Assembly (NCBI GenBank): GCA_027257055.1
Contig: JAPVLO010000074.1
Location: forward strand, 1,240,001 to 1,304,000
Length of the DNA: 64,000 bases
Direction: 5' to 3'
DNA from: Cephalopachus bancanus
Lineage: Eukaryota > Chordata > Mammalia > Primates > Tarsiidae
This document shows, one piece after another, positions 1 to 12,160 of this stretch (position 1 is its first letter; each line of letters opens with the position of its first letter). Made by a program: the position numbers and the translations under genes. The notes under the pieces were generated by a model. That model did no database searches, was not told the origin of the DNA, and worked only from the letters and a program-made list of their open reading frames with translations.

Positions 1-840
1 AGTTGCCAACTTATGCCTGTCTTGCTAAGTGGAACAGAGAAGAGGGACCTAGTCACCAGTAAATTCAGATAACTTGAAAAAATTTGGATGAAGAAAGCAC
101 CCTGTACCCTGCAGAGGACACATCAAAGACACTGAGACCAAGGAGACGAGAAGGTGGGAGACCGACATTGAAACTGGGGAACTTCATCCCCACTGTGTGT
201 CAGGCCCACATAGAACCTATGGTACTGCCTTGTGAGTGAGGTATTGAGTGCTCCTGACATGATCTGTCTCAGTTCCCCTCTTTCCAGCCACACATGGGCC
301 ATTGGTTCCACACAGGAGGAGGCCAGGTTGAGGCACAGTGGAATGCAGTCAGAGTCTACGCAGAGCCAGGAACTCACAGTCTGGTCACTTGTGCTAGTCA
401 ACTCCCTGAGTGTCCACTCCCTGCTGGCAGTGCCTGGAGGTCAGCTCCCAGGTCAGGAAATCTCACCTCCAAGTCACACTCACTCAGTGCCTGCTGCCAG
501 CACCTGGCAAACAGTTTTCTCCATTTGACCTGAAAGGTTTTTCTGCCAGCCTCATGAGTCTAAAGAACAGGTCCCTTCATGACAGAGAAACTGCTGTTTT
601 TCAAGTACTGAGTGCAGAATTAAACTTGAGGGAGAGAGACATGAGGGGGACCTGGAGACACCACAGATGTCCAGGTGGCAGAATCTGTTCTGGGCTGCAA
701 ATCATGAACAGCTGCCAGGAGGCCCATCCTGGCACCTAGTCTACACACTGAGCTCCCAATGGGGATTGGAAAGCAGTCTGATTTTTCTAACCACGGGAAA
801 AACTCTGCATCAGTGGAGCTTAAAAGTGGTGTAGGAATCC
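1..840 (+). repeat. 5' UTR region of an old sense-strand L1
   Basis: This stretch has no usable reading frame. It aligns by eye with the L1 5' end at 63208-64000: both share blocks such as 'ccctgcagaggac' near the start, 'ccctgctggcagtg' in the middle, and a 'ctgctg..tttt.aagt.ctgag' block near the end. ORF1-homologous sequence follows directly at about 866, which fixes the strand. By comparison with the 63208 copy, base 1 lies only some tens of bases inside the element. It is a decayed promoter region and I saw no sign that it is active. Confidence 0.7.
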
Positions 841-1420
841 ATAAAGAAGCCAAATCAATAACCGATTGAAATCCCCAAAACAGAAAGGGAAACAGAACAC
901 CCTGAAACAAGTTTTTCATAAGGTCATCCAAGAAAATTTCCCATTTCTTACTGGAGAGGCAATCATCCAAGCACAAAAGATTCAGAGAACATTTGTAAGG
1001 TATTACATGAGAAGACTATCCCTGAGACACATAGTAATCCATCTCTACAGAGTAAACATAAAAGAAAAAAATCCTAAAGGCAGCTAGAGAGAAGGATTAG
1101 AATACTTACTGGTGAAGACCCATCAGATTTGCAGCAGACTTATCAGTTGAAACCCTACAAATCAGAGAGGTGTGAATCCCACTATTAACATTTTCTAAGA
1201 TAAGCAATTCCAACCAAGAATTTCCTACCCCACAAAGTTAAACTTCTTCAGTGTTAAGAATTAAAATTCTTCCTAGACATTCAATTCAATCACTAAGAGA
1301 ACATGCCGCTTCTGGACCAGACCTCCAGGAAATGTTTAAGAATGTCTTGAACACAGAAACAAAAGAAAGGTTACACACATCACAAAAGCAAAGGCAAACA
1401 CAGAATTAACAGAGTATACA
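841..1420 (+). pseudogene. L1 ORF1 remnant, C-terminal part only
   Basis: The frame at 866-1087 contains a degraded match to the L1 ORF1 RNA-binding protein, including 'VIQENFP' and 'RHIVIHLY'. It corresponds to 'IIQENFP' and 'RHIIICL' in the younger copy at 5120-5250. The start codon, N-terminus and coiled-coil part (roughly 500 bases in the younger copy) are missing: the 5' UTR runs straight into the middle of ORF1, so there is an internal deletion near 840-866. The C-terminal domain continues to about 1400 with frameshifts. It cannot encode a working ORF1 protein. Confidence 0.7.
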
Positions 1421-1499
1421 GATCATTAACAAAATAATATATGTATACATAATTTTACACACACAAACACATATATAAAGAAAATTAAAAAGAAAGCAA

Positions 1500-3650
1500 A
1501 GCAACTCCATAAGAACCTTATGACAAGGATAAACTCTCACATATCAATAACTGACTTGAACATTAATGGACTAAATGTGGAATTAAAGAGGCATAGAATA
1601 GAGACTGGATAAAGAAACACGATCCAATATCCCGCTGCCTCCAGGAAAACTATGTCAACTGCAAAGGACATCCAAAGGCTCAAGATAAAAGGCTGGAAAA
1701 TGACTTTTCAGACAAAAAGAAAACAGAAAAGAATAAGCATAGTTATTCTGATATTGGACAAAACAGTCTTCAAACCAATATAAATTTTTAAAAGACACAG
1801 AAGGACCCTTTCTAATGATAAAAGGCTCAATCCACCAGCAAGAAATATCCATCATAAACACATATGTACCCAACACAACAACATCTGGCTTTATAAACCA
1901 ATTGCTAAGTAAACGAAGAGAGGACACAGGCACTCACACAATCATAGTTGGAAACTTCAATACCATACTAACAGCCAAAGACAGATAATTGAGGCAAAAA
2001 ACAAACAAGGAGATTCCAGAATCTTCATTTGACACTTGACCAAAAAAATTTAATAGACACCTACAGAATAGTCCACCAATAACTGTAGAGTATACATTCT
2101 ACTCATCACCACATGGAACATACTCCAAGATTGATCGCATTCTTGGGCATAAACCAAGCATGAACCAATTTCAAAGGGTTAAAATAATGCCAAGTATCTT
2201 TTCAGATTACAGTGAGCTATAGATAAATATTGTCACCAACAAGATTTCTCTAAAGCAAGCAAAGATAAGGACAATAAACAAACAACATGCTGCTGAATGA
2301 CTACAGGGGCAACATAGAAATCAAGGCAGAAATAAGAAGATTCCTAGAAATATGCAAACAAAAATGACACATTTTATCAGAATCTCTGTGATGTCATAAA
2401 ATCAGTGGTCAAGAAAAAAAGCATTGCAAATACCTATCAAGAAAACAGAGAGATCACAAGTAAACAGCCTAATATCACACCAAAAGGAGCTGAAAAGGCG
2501 TGAACATTTAGATCCTAATTTAAGTAAAAAAATCCAGATTACTAAGATAAAGTCACAATTATAGGATACAAAAATCCTCCTTGCACTGATAAATGACTTT
2601 TGGTAAGGTCTCAGGTTACAAAATCAATGTGCAAAAGACAATTGCATTTTTATACACCAACAGCAAGCAGGCTGAGAACCAAATAAAAGACACAATCCCA
2701 TTAACAATAGCCACAAAAAAATGAAGTATCTTGGTATCCATTTAATCGGAAAAGTGAAAGAAACTTTAAATGAGAAATACAAAACACTGCTCAAAGAAAT
2801 TGAAGATGATACAAATAAATGGAAAAACATTTCATGTTCATGAATTGAAAAAATCAATATTGTCGAGGTGTCCATCCTACCCAAGGCAATCTACAGGTTC
2901 AATGAAATACCCATCAAGTTGGCAACATCATTCTTCACAGTCCTAGAAACAATAATACAGAAATGTATATAAAAGCATAAAAACAAAACAAAACAAAATA
3001 CCATGAATAGCCAAAGTGATCCTCAGCAAAGACTACATGTTATTGGCACAGGAATAGGCACTTAGACCAATGAAACAAGACAAAAACTCTAGAAACAAAA
3101 ACACAGTTCTTCAATCAACTCATCTTTGACAAAGTCATTGATTATAGTCACTGGGAAAAGGAAACAATATTTAGCAAATGATGCAGAAAAAACTGGCTAG
3201 TCTCATACGGAAGAATAAAACTGGATCCCTACTTGTAACCATATATAAAAATCAACTCAAAATGGATCAAAGACTTAAATGTAAAACCTCAAACTATAGG
3301 AATTCTAGAAGAAAATTTAGGAAATACCCCTCTGAACATTAAAGCAGGCGATGAATTCATGGTCACATAACCAAAAAGTAAATACAACAAAAGTTAAAAT
3401 ATACTTTATCAAACTGAAAATATTTTGCACAGCAAGAAAAACAATCAAGAGAGTAAAGAGACAACCGATAGAATGAGAAAAAAATGTTTGCAAGCTATGT
3501 ATCTGACGAAGTCCTAACATCAAGATCTACAAGAAACTCAAACAAACTGAAAGGAAAAAGCAAAAACAAAAACAAAAACAAAACAACCAAACAAAAATAG
3601 CCCCATTAAAAATTGGGCAAAGGACATGAACAGACACTTAAAGAATGGCA
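1500..3650 (+). pseudogene. L1 ORF2 remnant with RT core deleted
   Basis: Recognisable endonuclease-domain sequence runs from about 1540 to 2570, including the sequence around 'ttcaatacc' and 'acatggaacatactccaagattgatcgc'. It is full of stops. At about 2570 it jumps from the region between the endonuclease and RT domains to sequence downstream of the RT active site ('cttgcactgataaatgac'). This leaves out roughly 1.1 kb that includes the catalytic motif seen at 7779-7790 in the young copy. ORF2 C-terminal sequence then continues to about 3645 ('gggcaaaggacatgaacagacactt'), where the young L1 begins. It is a dead copy. Confidence 0.75.
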
Positions 3651-4644
3651 AACAAGCAGCCAAGCTCGGAGGCAGGCAGCCATCTTGTTCCTGTCCGGCC
3701 CCACCCCCTCTGGGGCGAGCAGATGAGATAGCACCACCTGCTGGTGATTCAAGGTAACAACACCGAAACGGGAGAAATAAGCTTGATAAAGACATAGACC
3801 AAACTGCTGAAGGAAGGTTGAACTGAACTGTCCTTCACAGCAGATCAGGGGCAATTGACTCTAACTGCAAACTAATTCACCGGCTTGAAAAGAAAACTAC
3901 AAATCAGACCTGAAAGGACATTGGACTTAAACAAAAGGTCTCAGAGTGTGCTTCATTGATTCTTTTAATTTAATGACTTAATTCTATTCCTACTGTATTG
4001 CTCCCCTTTTTTTCTCTTTTCCTTTTCTCTTTTCTTCTGTCTGTAAACCATGTCTTTGTATAGAGGACCAGCACACCAATAAGGTGGTTGGATAGCGGGT
4101 ATGTTAGCATCACTATATGTTTTATTTGTGTTTGTATGAGAGTTGGTTCGACTGTAGCTGAGGTCCATCATTTTTATCTGTTTCAGTATAGACCTCTCTC
4201 TCTATTTGTTGGCACACTCGTTAGTTTCCTCCCTTACTCCTCTATCTCTCCACTCCCCTCTTCAACCCACTATCTGCTCCATTCTCTCCCCTCTGCTAAC
4301 CACATTTTATTTCAGGGAGTAAACCTACAGCCCCACTGCACGGACAGATTCCAGGGCAGTGGGAAGTGGGTTCACATTATCCACACGCCTGTTAGCGAAT
4401 ACCAGGACCTGCAGACAGATTTTGAATCACAGCTCTCCCCTTAAATACATCTCAAAACTGCAAAAAGGACCACCTCCAACCTATAGTGCAACTTCAAAAT
4501 TGAACAAAGTAAGAGGACATACATAAAGAATGGGAGATTGAACAAACAGAAGTAAAACCAATCCCTTTACCCCTGAATAACAAAATTAAAGAAAACGGTG
4601 ACGTGGAGGGAAGGAAGAAGTAGGGAAGTGGAAAAACCGCACAA
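3651..4644 (+). promoter_or_regulatory. 5' UTR / presumed internal promoter of the young L1
   Basis: This is about 1 kb upstream of ORF1. It opens with a GC-rich section (3655-3725, containing 'ccatcttgttcctgtccgg') and then turns pyrimidine-rich (4000-4040 and 4190-4300). Known L1 elements carry an internal Pol II promoter here. Its role in this copy is inferred from position only. The sequence does not resemble the 5' regions at 1-840, 24266-25705 or 63208-64000, so it represents a different 5' UTR type. Confidence 0.65.
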
Positions 4645-5609
4645 ATGAAGAAAAACCAAAAGAAGAATATAGGTCTTACACAGACCCCTGAGAGATCAGA
4701 CAATGAGAAAACAGATTCTGGAACACAGACAATGAAGAGTTCCCAGAATGACTGGCTACATGCAACAAACCCAGACATCAAGACATTAATGGAGAGAATT
4801 AAAAAAATTGAGGAGAGACAAGAGGAAAATAGGAAGGAGCTGTTGTCAGAAATGACAGCAGTAAAGAATACTGTGATGGAAATGAACAACAGACTAATAA
4901 GCATGGAAAGCAGAATCAGCCAAGCAGAAGAAAGAATCTCAGAGCTCGAAGACCAAAACACAGAACTAATCCAAACTGTCAAAAGCATAGAAAAGAAGCT
5001 CAAAAAGACAGAACAAAACCTGCAAGAGATGAATGATCACTTCAAGAGACCAAACCTGAGAATAATTGGGTTTCCTGAGGCAGAAAGAGAAACAGAAGCC
5101 ACACTGGAACAAACATTTCATGAAATCATTCAAGAAAACTTCCCTCATCTCAGTAAAGATGAAAAAATTCAAACACAAGAGATTCAGAGAGCCCCTGCAA
5201 GACAACAAACGAGAAGACCAACTCCCAGACACATAATAATTTGCCTAAACAAAGTAGCTATGAAAGGAAAAATCCTAAAGGCAGCAAGAGAAAAAGGCCA
5301 GACTACCTACCGGGAAAACCAATTCGAATAGCAGCAGATTTATCCACAGAAACCCTTCAGGCCAGGAAAGCCTGGAGCCCTATCTTCAAAGTACTAAAAG
5401 AGAAACAATTTCAACCAAGAATAACCTACCCAGCCAAACTAAGCTTCATTAGTGAGGGAGAATTAAAATCTTTTCCAGACATCCAATCCCTAAGAACCTA
5501 CACTGCCACCAGACCACCGCTACAAGAAACACTTAAGAAAGTACTGAACACAGAAGAAAAAGAAAAAAGAACATCAGCATTCTTCACAAGAGTACAGGCA
5601 AAAGATTAA
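4645..5609 (+). pseudogene. L1 ORF1 (RNA-binding chaperone), one frameshift
   Basis: ORF1 protein is a trimeric RNA-binding nucleic-acid chaperone that packages L1 RNA in the cytoplasm. The start at 4645 gives a basic N-terminus. A long heptad-rich coiled coil follows at roughly residues 45-135 ('MERIKKIEERQ', 'ISQAEERISELEDQ'), then the RRM-like domain ('RPNLRIIGFPE') and the C-terminal domain. The frame stops at 5331 but continues in another frame to 5609 ('ADLSTETLQARKAW', 'RITYPAKLSF'). The change of frame fits loss of one base in the G run at 5311-5314, after about residue 222. With that single change discounted, the length is about 321 residues, close to the 338 of human ORF1. I see no other stop. 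Confidence 0.85.
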
Positions 5610-5681
5610 AAACACACCTGAACCAACTCCAAAACCCGAAGAAAGACAACAAATAAACAGTAACAACTGTGTAAGAACCTT

Positions 5682-8600
5682 ATGACAGGGATCAACTCTT
5701 GCATTTCAATTATTAGCCTAAATGTGAATGGACTAAATGCACCACTGAAAAGACATAAATTGGCAAAATGGATAAAATATCATCAGGCAACAATCTATTG
5801 CCTTCAAGAGACTCACCTCACAAGAAAGGACACCCACAGACTCAAAGTAAGAGGATGGGAAACAAACTTTCAGGTGAATGGAATACAAAAGAAAGGAGGA
5901 GTAGCCATCTTAATTTCAGACAAAATATCCTTCAAACTATTAAAAATCAAAAAAGATACAGAAGGCCACTACATAATGATAAAAGGTTCAATCCATCAAC
6001 AAGAAATATCTATCCTAAACATATATGCACCCAACATAGGTGCGCCAACTTTCATAAAGCAACTTCTTGGAAAACTAAAGAAAGATATTGACTCTACCAC
6101 TATCATAACTGGGGACTTTAATACCCCACTCACAACCCTAGACAGATCATCAGGACAAAAAATCAGCAAGGAGATCCGGAACCTCAATGTGACTTTGGAC
6201 CAAATGGACTTAATTGATACCTACAGAACACTCCATCCAAAGACCACAGAATACACATTCTACTCATCACCACATGGAACATATTCTAAGATCGACCACA
6301 TACTCGGCCATAAATCAAGTATAAGCAAATTTAAAAGGACCGAAATTCTATCAAACACCTTCTCGGACCACAGTGGAATAAAAATAAATATTGACACCAA
6401 CAAAGTCCCCCCAAAACCCACAAAGACATGGACACTAAACAGCATGATGCTAAACAACTCCTGGGTCAACGACGAAATCAAAACAGGGATCAAAAGATAC
6501 CTGGAAACAAATGAAAATGAAGAAACATCTTACCAAAATCTCTGGGATGCCCTGAAAGCTGTAGTAAGAGGGGAATTTATATCCCTACAAACACACATGA
6601 AGAAAATGGAAGGAACAGAAATTCACAACCTAACAAACCACCTAAAGAAGCTGGAAAAGCAAGACCACAAAAACCCTAATTTCAGCAGAAGAATCCAGAT
6701 CACCAAAATAAAAGCCCAAATCCAGGACATAGAAGACAAAAAGATAAATGAAAAAATCAATGAAACAAAAAGCTGGTTCTTCAAAAGAATAAACAAGATC
6801 GATGGTCCCCTAGCTAGACTGACCAAGAAAAAACGAGAAAAAAAAACAAATAAGCATAATCAGAAACACAAAAGATGAAGTCACATCTGACCCTGAAGAA
6901 ATAGAAAAGATCATTAGAGACTACTACGTACACTTGTATGGAAACAAACTTGAAAACCACAAGGAAATGGAGGACTTTCTGACATCACACAACCTACCTA
7001 GGTTGGAACAAGAAGAAATTGAGACCCTAAATAGACCAATTACAATCAAGGAAATCGACTACGTAATAAGAAAACTTCCTACAAAAAAAAGCCCTGGTCC
7101 AGATGGCTTTCCAGCAGAATTCTACAAGACATTCAAGGAGGAGCTGATACCAATCCTACTGAAGGTATTCCAGGCGATTGAAAAAGATGGAACTCTCCCC
7201 AAATCATTTTATGAAGCCAACATTACATTGATACCCAAGCCAGGTAAAGATCCAACAAAGAAAGAGAACTACAGGCCAATATCTTTGATGAACATAGATG
7301 CTAAAATTCTCAACAAAATCCTAGTAAACAGGATTCAGCAATACATCTCAAAAATCATTCACCATGACCAAGTATGCTTCATTCCTGGCATGCAAGGCTG
7401 GTTCAACATTCGTAAAACCATAAATGTAATTAAATACATCAAAAGATGTCAAAACAAAAACCACATGATCATATTATTAGATGCAGAAAAAGCTTTTGAT
7501 AAAATCCAGCACCCCTTCTTGATAAAAACCCTTGAACATCTAGGCATACGGGGAACATACGTCAAAATAATAAAAGCCATCTACGAAAAACCTACAGCCT
7601 GCAAACTCCTAAATGGACAAAAATTGGAACCAATTCTCCTGAAAACTGAACTAGACAAGGATGCCCACTCTCTCCCCTCCTGTTCAACATAGTATTGGAA
7701 GTCCTGGCTAGAGCAATCAGAGAAGACGAGGCAATCAGAGGTATTCAAATAGGAAAAGAGGAAGTCAAGTTATCTCTCTATGCAGATGATATGATGGTGT
7801 ACCTTGAAAACCCAAGAGAATCTGTTAAAGGCCTCCTTACATTGATAAAGGCCTTTGGCAAAGTCTCAGGATACAAAATAAATGTACAAAAGACAATCGC
7901 ATTTCTCTACACCAATAATAAACAAACAGAAACCCAAATAAAAAACACAATTCCATTCACAATAGCCACAAAAAAAATGAAATATCTTGGCATCTTCCTA
8001 ACCAGAGACGTGAAAGACCTTTACAATGCAAATTACAAAACACTGCTCAAAGAAATCAAAGATGACATGAACAAGTGGAAAAATATCCCATGCTCATGGA
8101 TCGGAAGAATCAACATTGTGAAGATGTCCATCTTACCTAAGGCAATCTACAAATTCAATGCAATACCCATTAAATTACCAATAACATTCTTCTCTGACCT
8201 AGAAAAAACAACACAGGAATTCATATGGAAACACAAACGTCCAAGAATAGCCAGAACAATCCTCAGCAAAAAAAACAAAGCAGGTGGTATCACAATACCA
8301 GACTTCAAACTTTACTATAAAGCTACAATCATCAAAACAGCTTGGTATTGGTACAAGAACAGGCATATAGATCAATGGAACAGAATTGAGATTCCAGAAG
8401 CAAAACCTCAATTCCTCAACCAACTCATCTTCGACAAAGCCCCCACCACCTACCACTGGGGAGAGGAGAACCTATTCAGTAAATGGTGCTGGGAAAACTG
8501 GCTGACCACATGTAGAAGATTGAAACAGGACCCCTATCTATCCCCATGCACAAAGGTTAACTCCAAATGGATCAGAGACCTAAATGTAAAACCTCAAACC

Positions 8601-9496
8601 ATAAGAACCTTAGAAAAGGAAGGAAATACTCTCATGGAAATCAGAACGGACATCCAATTCCTGTACAAAACCCAAAACCCACAGGACTTAAGAGAGAAGA
8701 TAGACAAATGGGACCTTATTAAACTGACAAGCTTCTGCAAAGCCAAAGAAACCATCAAGAGAGTAGGGAGACAGCCTACAGACTGGGAAAAAGTATTTGC
8801 CAACTCTAGGTCTGACAAAGGCTTAACATCCTGGATCTACAAGGAACTGAAATGTACTGAAAAGAAGAAAACAAGCAACCCCATTATAAAATGGGCAAAA
8901 GATATGAACAGACACTTCACAAAAGAAGACATTCGAGCAGTCAACAAACACATGAAGAAATGCTCAACCTCACTAATCATCAGGGAGATGCAAATCAAAA
9001 CCACACTGAGATACCACCTAACTCCAGTCAGAATAGCAATTATCAACAACTCAAAAATAACAGCTGCTGGAGAGGCTGTGGTGAAAAGGGAACACTTCTA
9101 TACTGTTGGTGGGAGTGTAAGCTAGTGCAACCTCTGTGGAAAGCAGTGTGGCGATTCCTGAAAGCTCTAAATATTGACCTTCCATATGACCCTGCTAACC
9201 CCCTACTGGGAATATACCCTGAAGAACACAAATCACTCTATAAAAAAGATACCTGCACACGTATGTTTATCGCAGCGTTGTTCACAATAGCAAGAACCTG
9301 GAAACAACCACACTGCCCAACAAAAGAGGACTGGATTAAAAAAATGTGGTACATATACACGATGGAATACTACGCAGCCATGAAAAAGAACAAAATCATG
9401 AATTTCGCATCTACCTGGATGGAACTAGAGTCTATAATACTGAGTGACCTCTCACAGAAACAAAGATCCGAGTATCACATGTTCTCACTCATATAA
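5682..9496 (+). pseudogene. L1 ORF2 (endonuclease-reverse transcriptase), three 1-nt frameshifts
   Basis: ORF2 nicks target DNA and reverse-transcribes L1 RNA onto the nick. The endonuclease domain keeps its expected active-site residues: N14, E43 in 'LQETHL', D and N in 'GDFN', and the 'SDHSGI' histidine. The RT domain has '[12 protein letters not shown]', 'YRPISLMN', '[13 protein letters not shown]' and YADD at 7779-7790. A C-terminal cysteine cluster ('[12 protein letters not shown]') lies near 9065. Three single-base indels break the frame: an extra A in the A run at 6838-6846, a missing base near 7648, and a missing A in the run at 9053-9057. Allowing for these, the frame is about 1271 residues with no other stop, against 1275 in human L1. 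The His of the C-terminal cysteine cluster is Tyr here. Confidence 0.88.
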
Positions 9497-9706
9497 TGGA
9501 CCTTGAACATCCAATGTAATACTATAAGAAAATGACTGATGGTACTGGGAAATTATGGGGGGGAGGGGATGGGATTGACGGTAGCTAATATCTGTCTGGG
9601 ACTGGGAAAACACCTCTTATCAATAGGGTGCCTGAATGAAACGTAATTGTACACCTAACCCTTAACTGTACCCCACAAAACGATAATAAAAAATACTGAT
9701 TATAAA
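9497..9706 (+). repeat. 3' UTR and A-rich tail of the young L1
   Basis: After the ORF2 stop come about 200 bases with a G-rich run (gggggggaggggatggga, near 9558). The poly(A)-signal-like AATAAA at about 9685 is followed by an irregular A-rich tail. G-rich 3' UTR tracts are usual for mammalian L1. A diverged relative of this 3' UTR recurs at 53276-53460, 53498-53700 and, antisense, 34738-34930. Confidence 0.8.
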
Positions 9707-9711
9707 AAAAA

Positions 9712-10195
9712 ATTCTAATTATTTATCCAACTGATTTGAAAAAAAAATTTCTACACAAAAATCTGCACTTAAATACTTTTAACAGCTTTATTTATAATCA
9801 GCAACAAAGGGAAGTCATCAAGACATCCTTCAATAAGTGAATAGATAAACTGTGATACATCTATAGCATAAAATTCTATCTATTCGTAAGAATATTATCC
9901 ACTCCACAACTGGAATACATCTTAAATGCAGATATCTAAGGCGAAAGGAAACCACCAGTGGTGAGAATTAAAGTACTAAGTACCATGTGATACAATTTAG
10001 ATGACATTCTGTAAAAAACAATATTAAAAAGGCAGAAGACAAATTAGTGATTGACAGTAGTTTAAGAAGAGGGAAGGATTTAAAAGATGAACAGGGTAAA
10101 GTTAGGAAGAAGAAATTATTAGGTGTGGTACTGCAGTGGTATATGCACAACACCGACTTTGTCATAACCTATAGAACCATGCAGTACAAATAGTT
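9712..10195 (+). repeat. L1M-type ORF2 end and 3' UTR fragment
   Basis: The sequence reads like the last ORF2 segment and 3' UTR of an old mammalian L1M element: 'tttatttataatcagcaac', 'caataagtgaatagataaactgtgatacat', a 'gacattctgtaaaaa' block and 'cctatagaaccatgcagtac'. It is heavily diverged and non-coding. It could be the tail of the old L1 at 1-3650, but it looks like an older subfamily, so I treat it as separate. Confidence 0.65.
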
Positions 10196-10199
10196 AATT

Positions 10200-10430
10200 T
10201 TTTTTTTTATATCTTGCAAACATAATATTGAGGGAAAGAGGTCACACACAAAAGAATACATACAATATGATTCTGTATACACAAATTTCAAAAACTGGCA
10301 AAATTTAATAACTTCAAAGTCAAGATAGTAGTACAACTAGAAAGAATGATGTTCTATTTCTTGATTCAGATGCTAGTAACTTAAATGTGTTCATGGGGAA
10401 ATTTATAAAGTGGCATACTTCTTGACTTTT
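10200..10430 (+). repeat. Second L1M 3' end fragment
   Basis: After a T run comes sequence resembling another L1M 3' terminal region ('acacaaaagaatacatacaatatgattctgtat', then 'aaaactggcaaaattta'). It is short, old and non-coding. The subfamily cannot be assigned by eye. Confidence 0.5.
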
Positions 10431-10454
10431 CTGTATCTTTGTTTCTGTATGTCA

Positions 10455-11030
10455 GAAATATGATATGGGTCACACTTTCCTAAAATCAAGGTGTCAGCAA
10501 ATCTGTGTTCTTTTCTGTAGGGTCTAGGGGAAAATCAATTTCCTGTTTATTCTAACAGTTGGTAAAAATTAGTTTCTTGAGGTTTTGTTTTTTGTTTGTT
10601 TTTTTTGTTTGTTTTACCGTGGCCCCCTTTCCTTACTGGTTGTCAGGTGAAGGCTGTTCCAGCTTCTAGTGTCACCACATTCTTGGTTTATGGTCACCTA
10701 TCTGCTCAAAGTCAGCAACTGTGGGTCAATCCTTTCTCATGCTTCCAATCTTTCCTGACTCTTCTTTCTAAGTCACAGCACTCTGTTATCTGTCCTTTTG
10801 CCTTTCTTTTCTACTTGTAAGGCCCATAAGATTGCATTGGATTAAATTAATAAGAAGGATAGTTTACTGATTTTAAGGTCTATAACTTTACTTCCATCTG
10901 CAAAGCTTGTTTTTTTGTTGTTGTTGTTTTGTTTTGTTTTTTTCCCTGTGTAAAATAACATATGAATGGATTCCAGGGACTAGGGCTTGAACATCTTTGG
11001 TAATCCATTATTCTATCTATCACAATATTA
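10455..11030 (-). repeat. MaLR/MLT1-like LTR, antisense
   Basis: Blocks match the complement of an MLT1-type LTR as I know it: 'aaaatcaaggtgtcagca', 'ttccagcttctagtg', 'attgcattggatta', 'ccatctgcaaag' and 'gaatggattccagggactagg'. Two T-rich simple tracts (10590-10612 and 10910-10942) lie at or in it. MaLR LTRs are ancient non-autonomous relatives of ERV-L. No protein is encoded. Confidence 0.5.
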
Positions 11031-12105
11031 GCTTCAAGTTATAACATTTCCATAAGAATGTTTTGAAAAGCATATCCTGACAGGAGTTATTCAAAAGTAA
11101 TTCTTTTGCTTCAGAGCCTTTCTTGGGCCTCATACTCTTTGCCCTACTGCTTCCTGAGATAGAAAAGCTACCCAAGATCATTCAAGATCTGTTAAAAATG
11201 TCTTGGTTCTCCTCTAAAAAATGTTTAATTAGACTTGGGAAATCCTACTATCTTCCTTCATAGGAAGTAATAATGTGCATTAACATGGAAAAATTCTGAG
11301 ATATTCTGCAGTAAGAAATTTACTTAATTTACTTGCTTGCATTTATCCAGTGTTACCACAGTGTTTAAATAGTTAATCTTAATGTGTGCAATTAAAAAAA
11401 TTAATTAGTGATTAGAGGAATGTAACCCCCAAAGACATAATGTACAAATGTATGTCATAATCTCATTGAAGAGAAGAAAAAGCTTTTAAGAACTTTGGAA
11501 ATGAGTGAAAATTTTAAGATTAAAGAAACAAAAAAAACTACATATAAGCTTGGACATATAAGCAATAGTTGTTAAAGTTATTTATCAAGGTCAATTTTAA
11601 AACTGCCATACATGTATACTATGTTTAAGCAAATATGTGAATGGTAGGAGCCACAGTTTTCACTGTGGGAGTAAGAGGTTACAGTGAGCAAGGGGATAGG
11701 TGAGAATAATCTAAGTGATAATAGATAAACGTTAGTCATCCATATGAACTCATATTTAGTTAATATAGACACAGATGATAAAGACATGATAGGTACGTAT
11801 GTACAAGTTAGTATAGACACTGAAATTCATTGCTCTGTCCTCTCAGAAGTCCTAGAAGGAACAAAATCCCTGCAGCAATGAGCATACTTAGTGTGAAGAT
11901 CTTGGTTTTAATACTGTCTCTAAAAAACAAAAACTGGGGCATCTTGAATATCTAAAACACAGAATATACAAGATAGATGAACTTGGAATATCTATAGTGC
12001 CAAAATCTAAGAAAATGCTAAACTTAAAAAATGGAGTCATGACCACGCGATACAGGAGTCAACTGAAAGTCTTCATGGCCAAATCTGGAACACTATGAAC
12101 AAAAC
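11031..12105. other. AT-rich non-coding stretch, nothing recognised
   Basis: About 1 kb with no convincing repeat, gene or RNA. Short open frames here have no recognisable motif and look like chance frames. Confidence 0.5.

Positions 12106-12106
<1 letters not shown>

Positions 12107-12157
<51 letters not shown>
12107..12157. repeat. (CA)n microsatellite
   Basis: An uninterrupted CA dinucleotide tract of about 25 units. Such a tract is likely to be length-polymorphic. Confidence 0.95.

Positions 12158-12160
<3 letters not shown>

Larger units (their letters stand above)
3651..9706 (+). mobile_element. Near-complete young LINE-1 (L1) element
   Basis: A complete L1 layout is present: 5' UTR (about 3651-4644), ORF1 (4645-5609), a 72-base spacer, ORF2 (5682-9496), 3' UTR with a G-rich block (9558-9572), and an A-rich tail ending near 9706. 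Its coding regions contain no stop codons once four single-base indels are allowed for, unlike every other L1 in the window. The left edge abuts ORF2 of an older L1 and the right edge abuts an L1M-type 3' tail. I could not find a convincing target-site duplication at the two edges. Confidence 0.9.

Noticed and set aside
9712..10195. That the L1M tail is simply the right half of the old L1 at 1-3650
   Set aside because: About 300 bases of expected ORF2 are missing between them, and the tail looks like an older subfamily. The link cannot be shown from sequence alone.
12107..12157. CRISPR-like regular repeats
   Set aside because: The periodic sequences here are CA, GAAA and AT-rich simple repeats without spacers, and the genome is mammalian.
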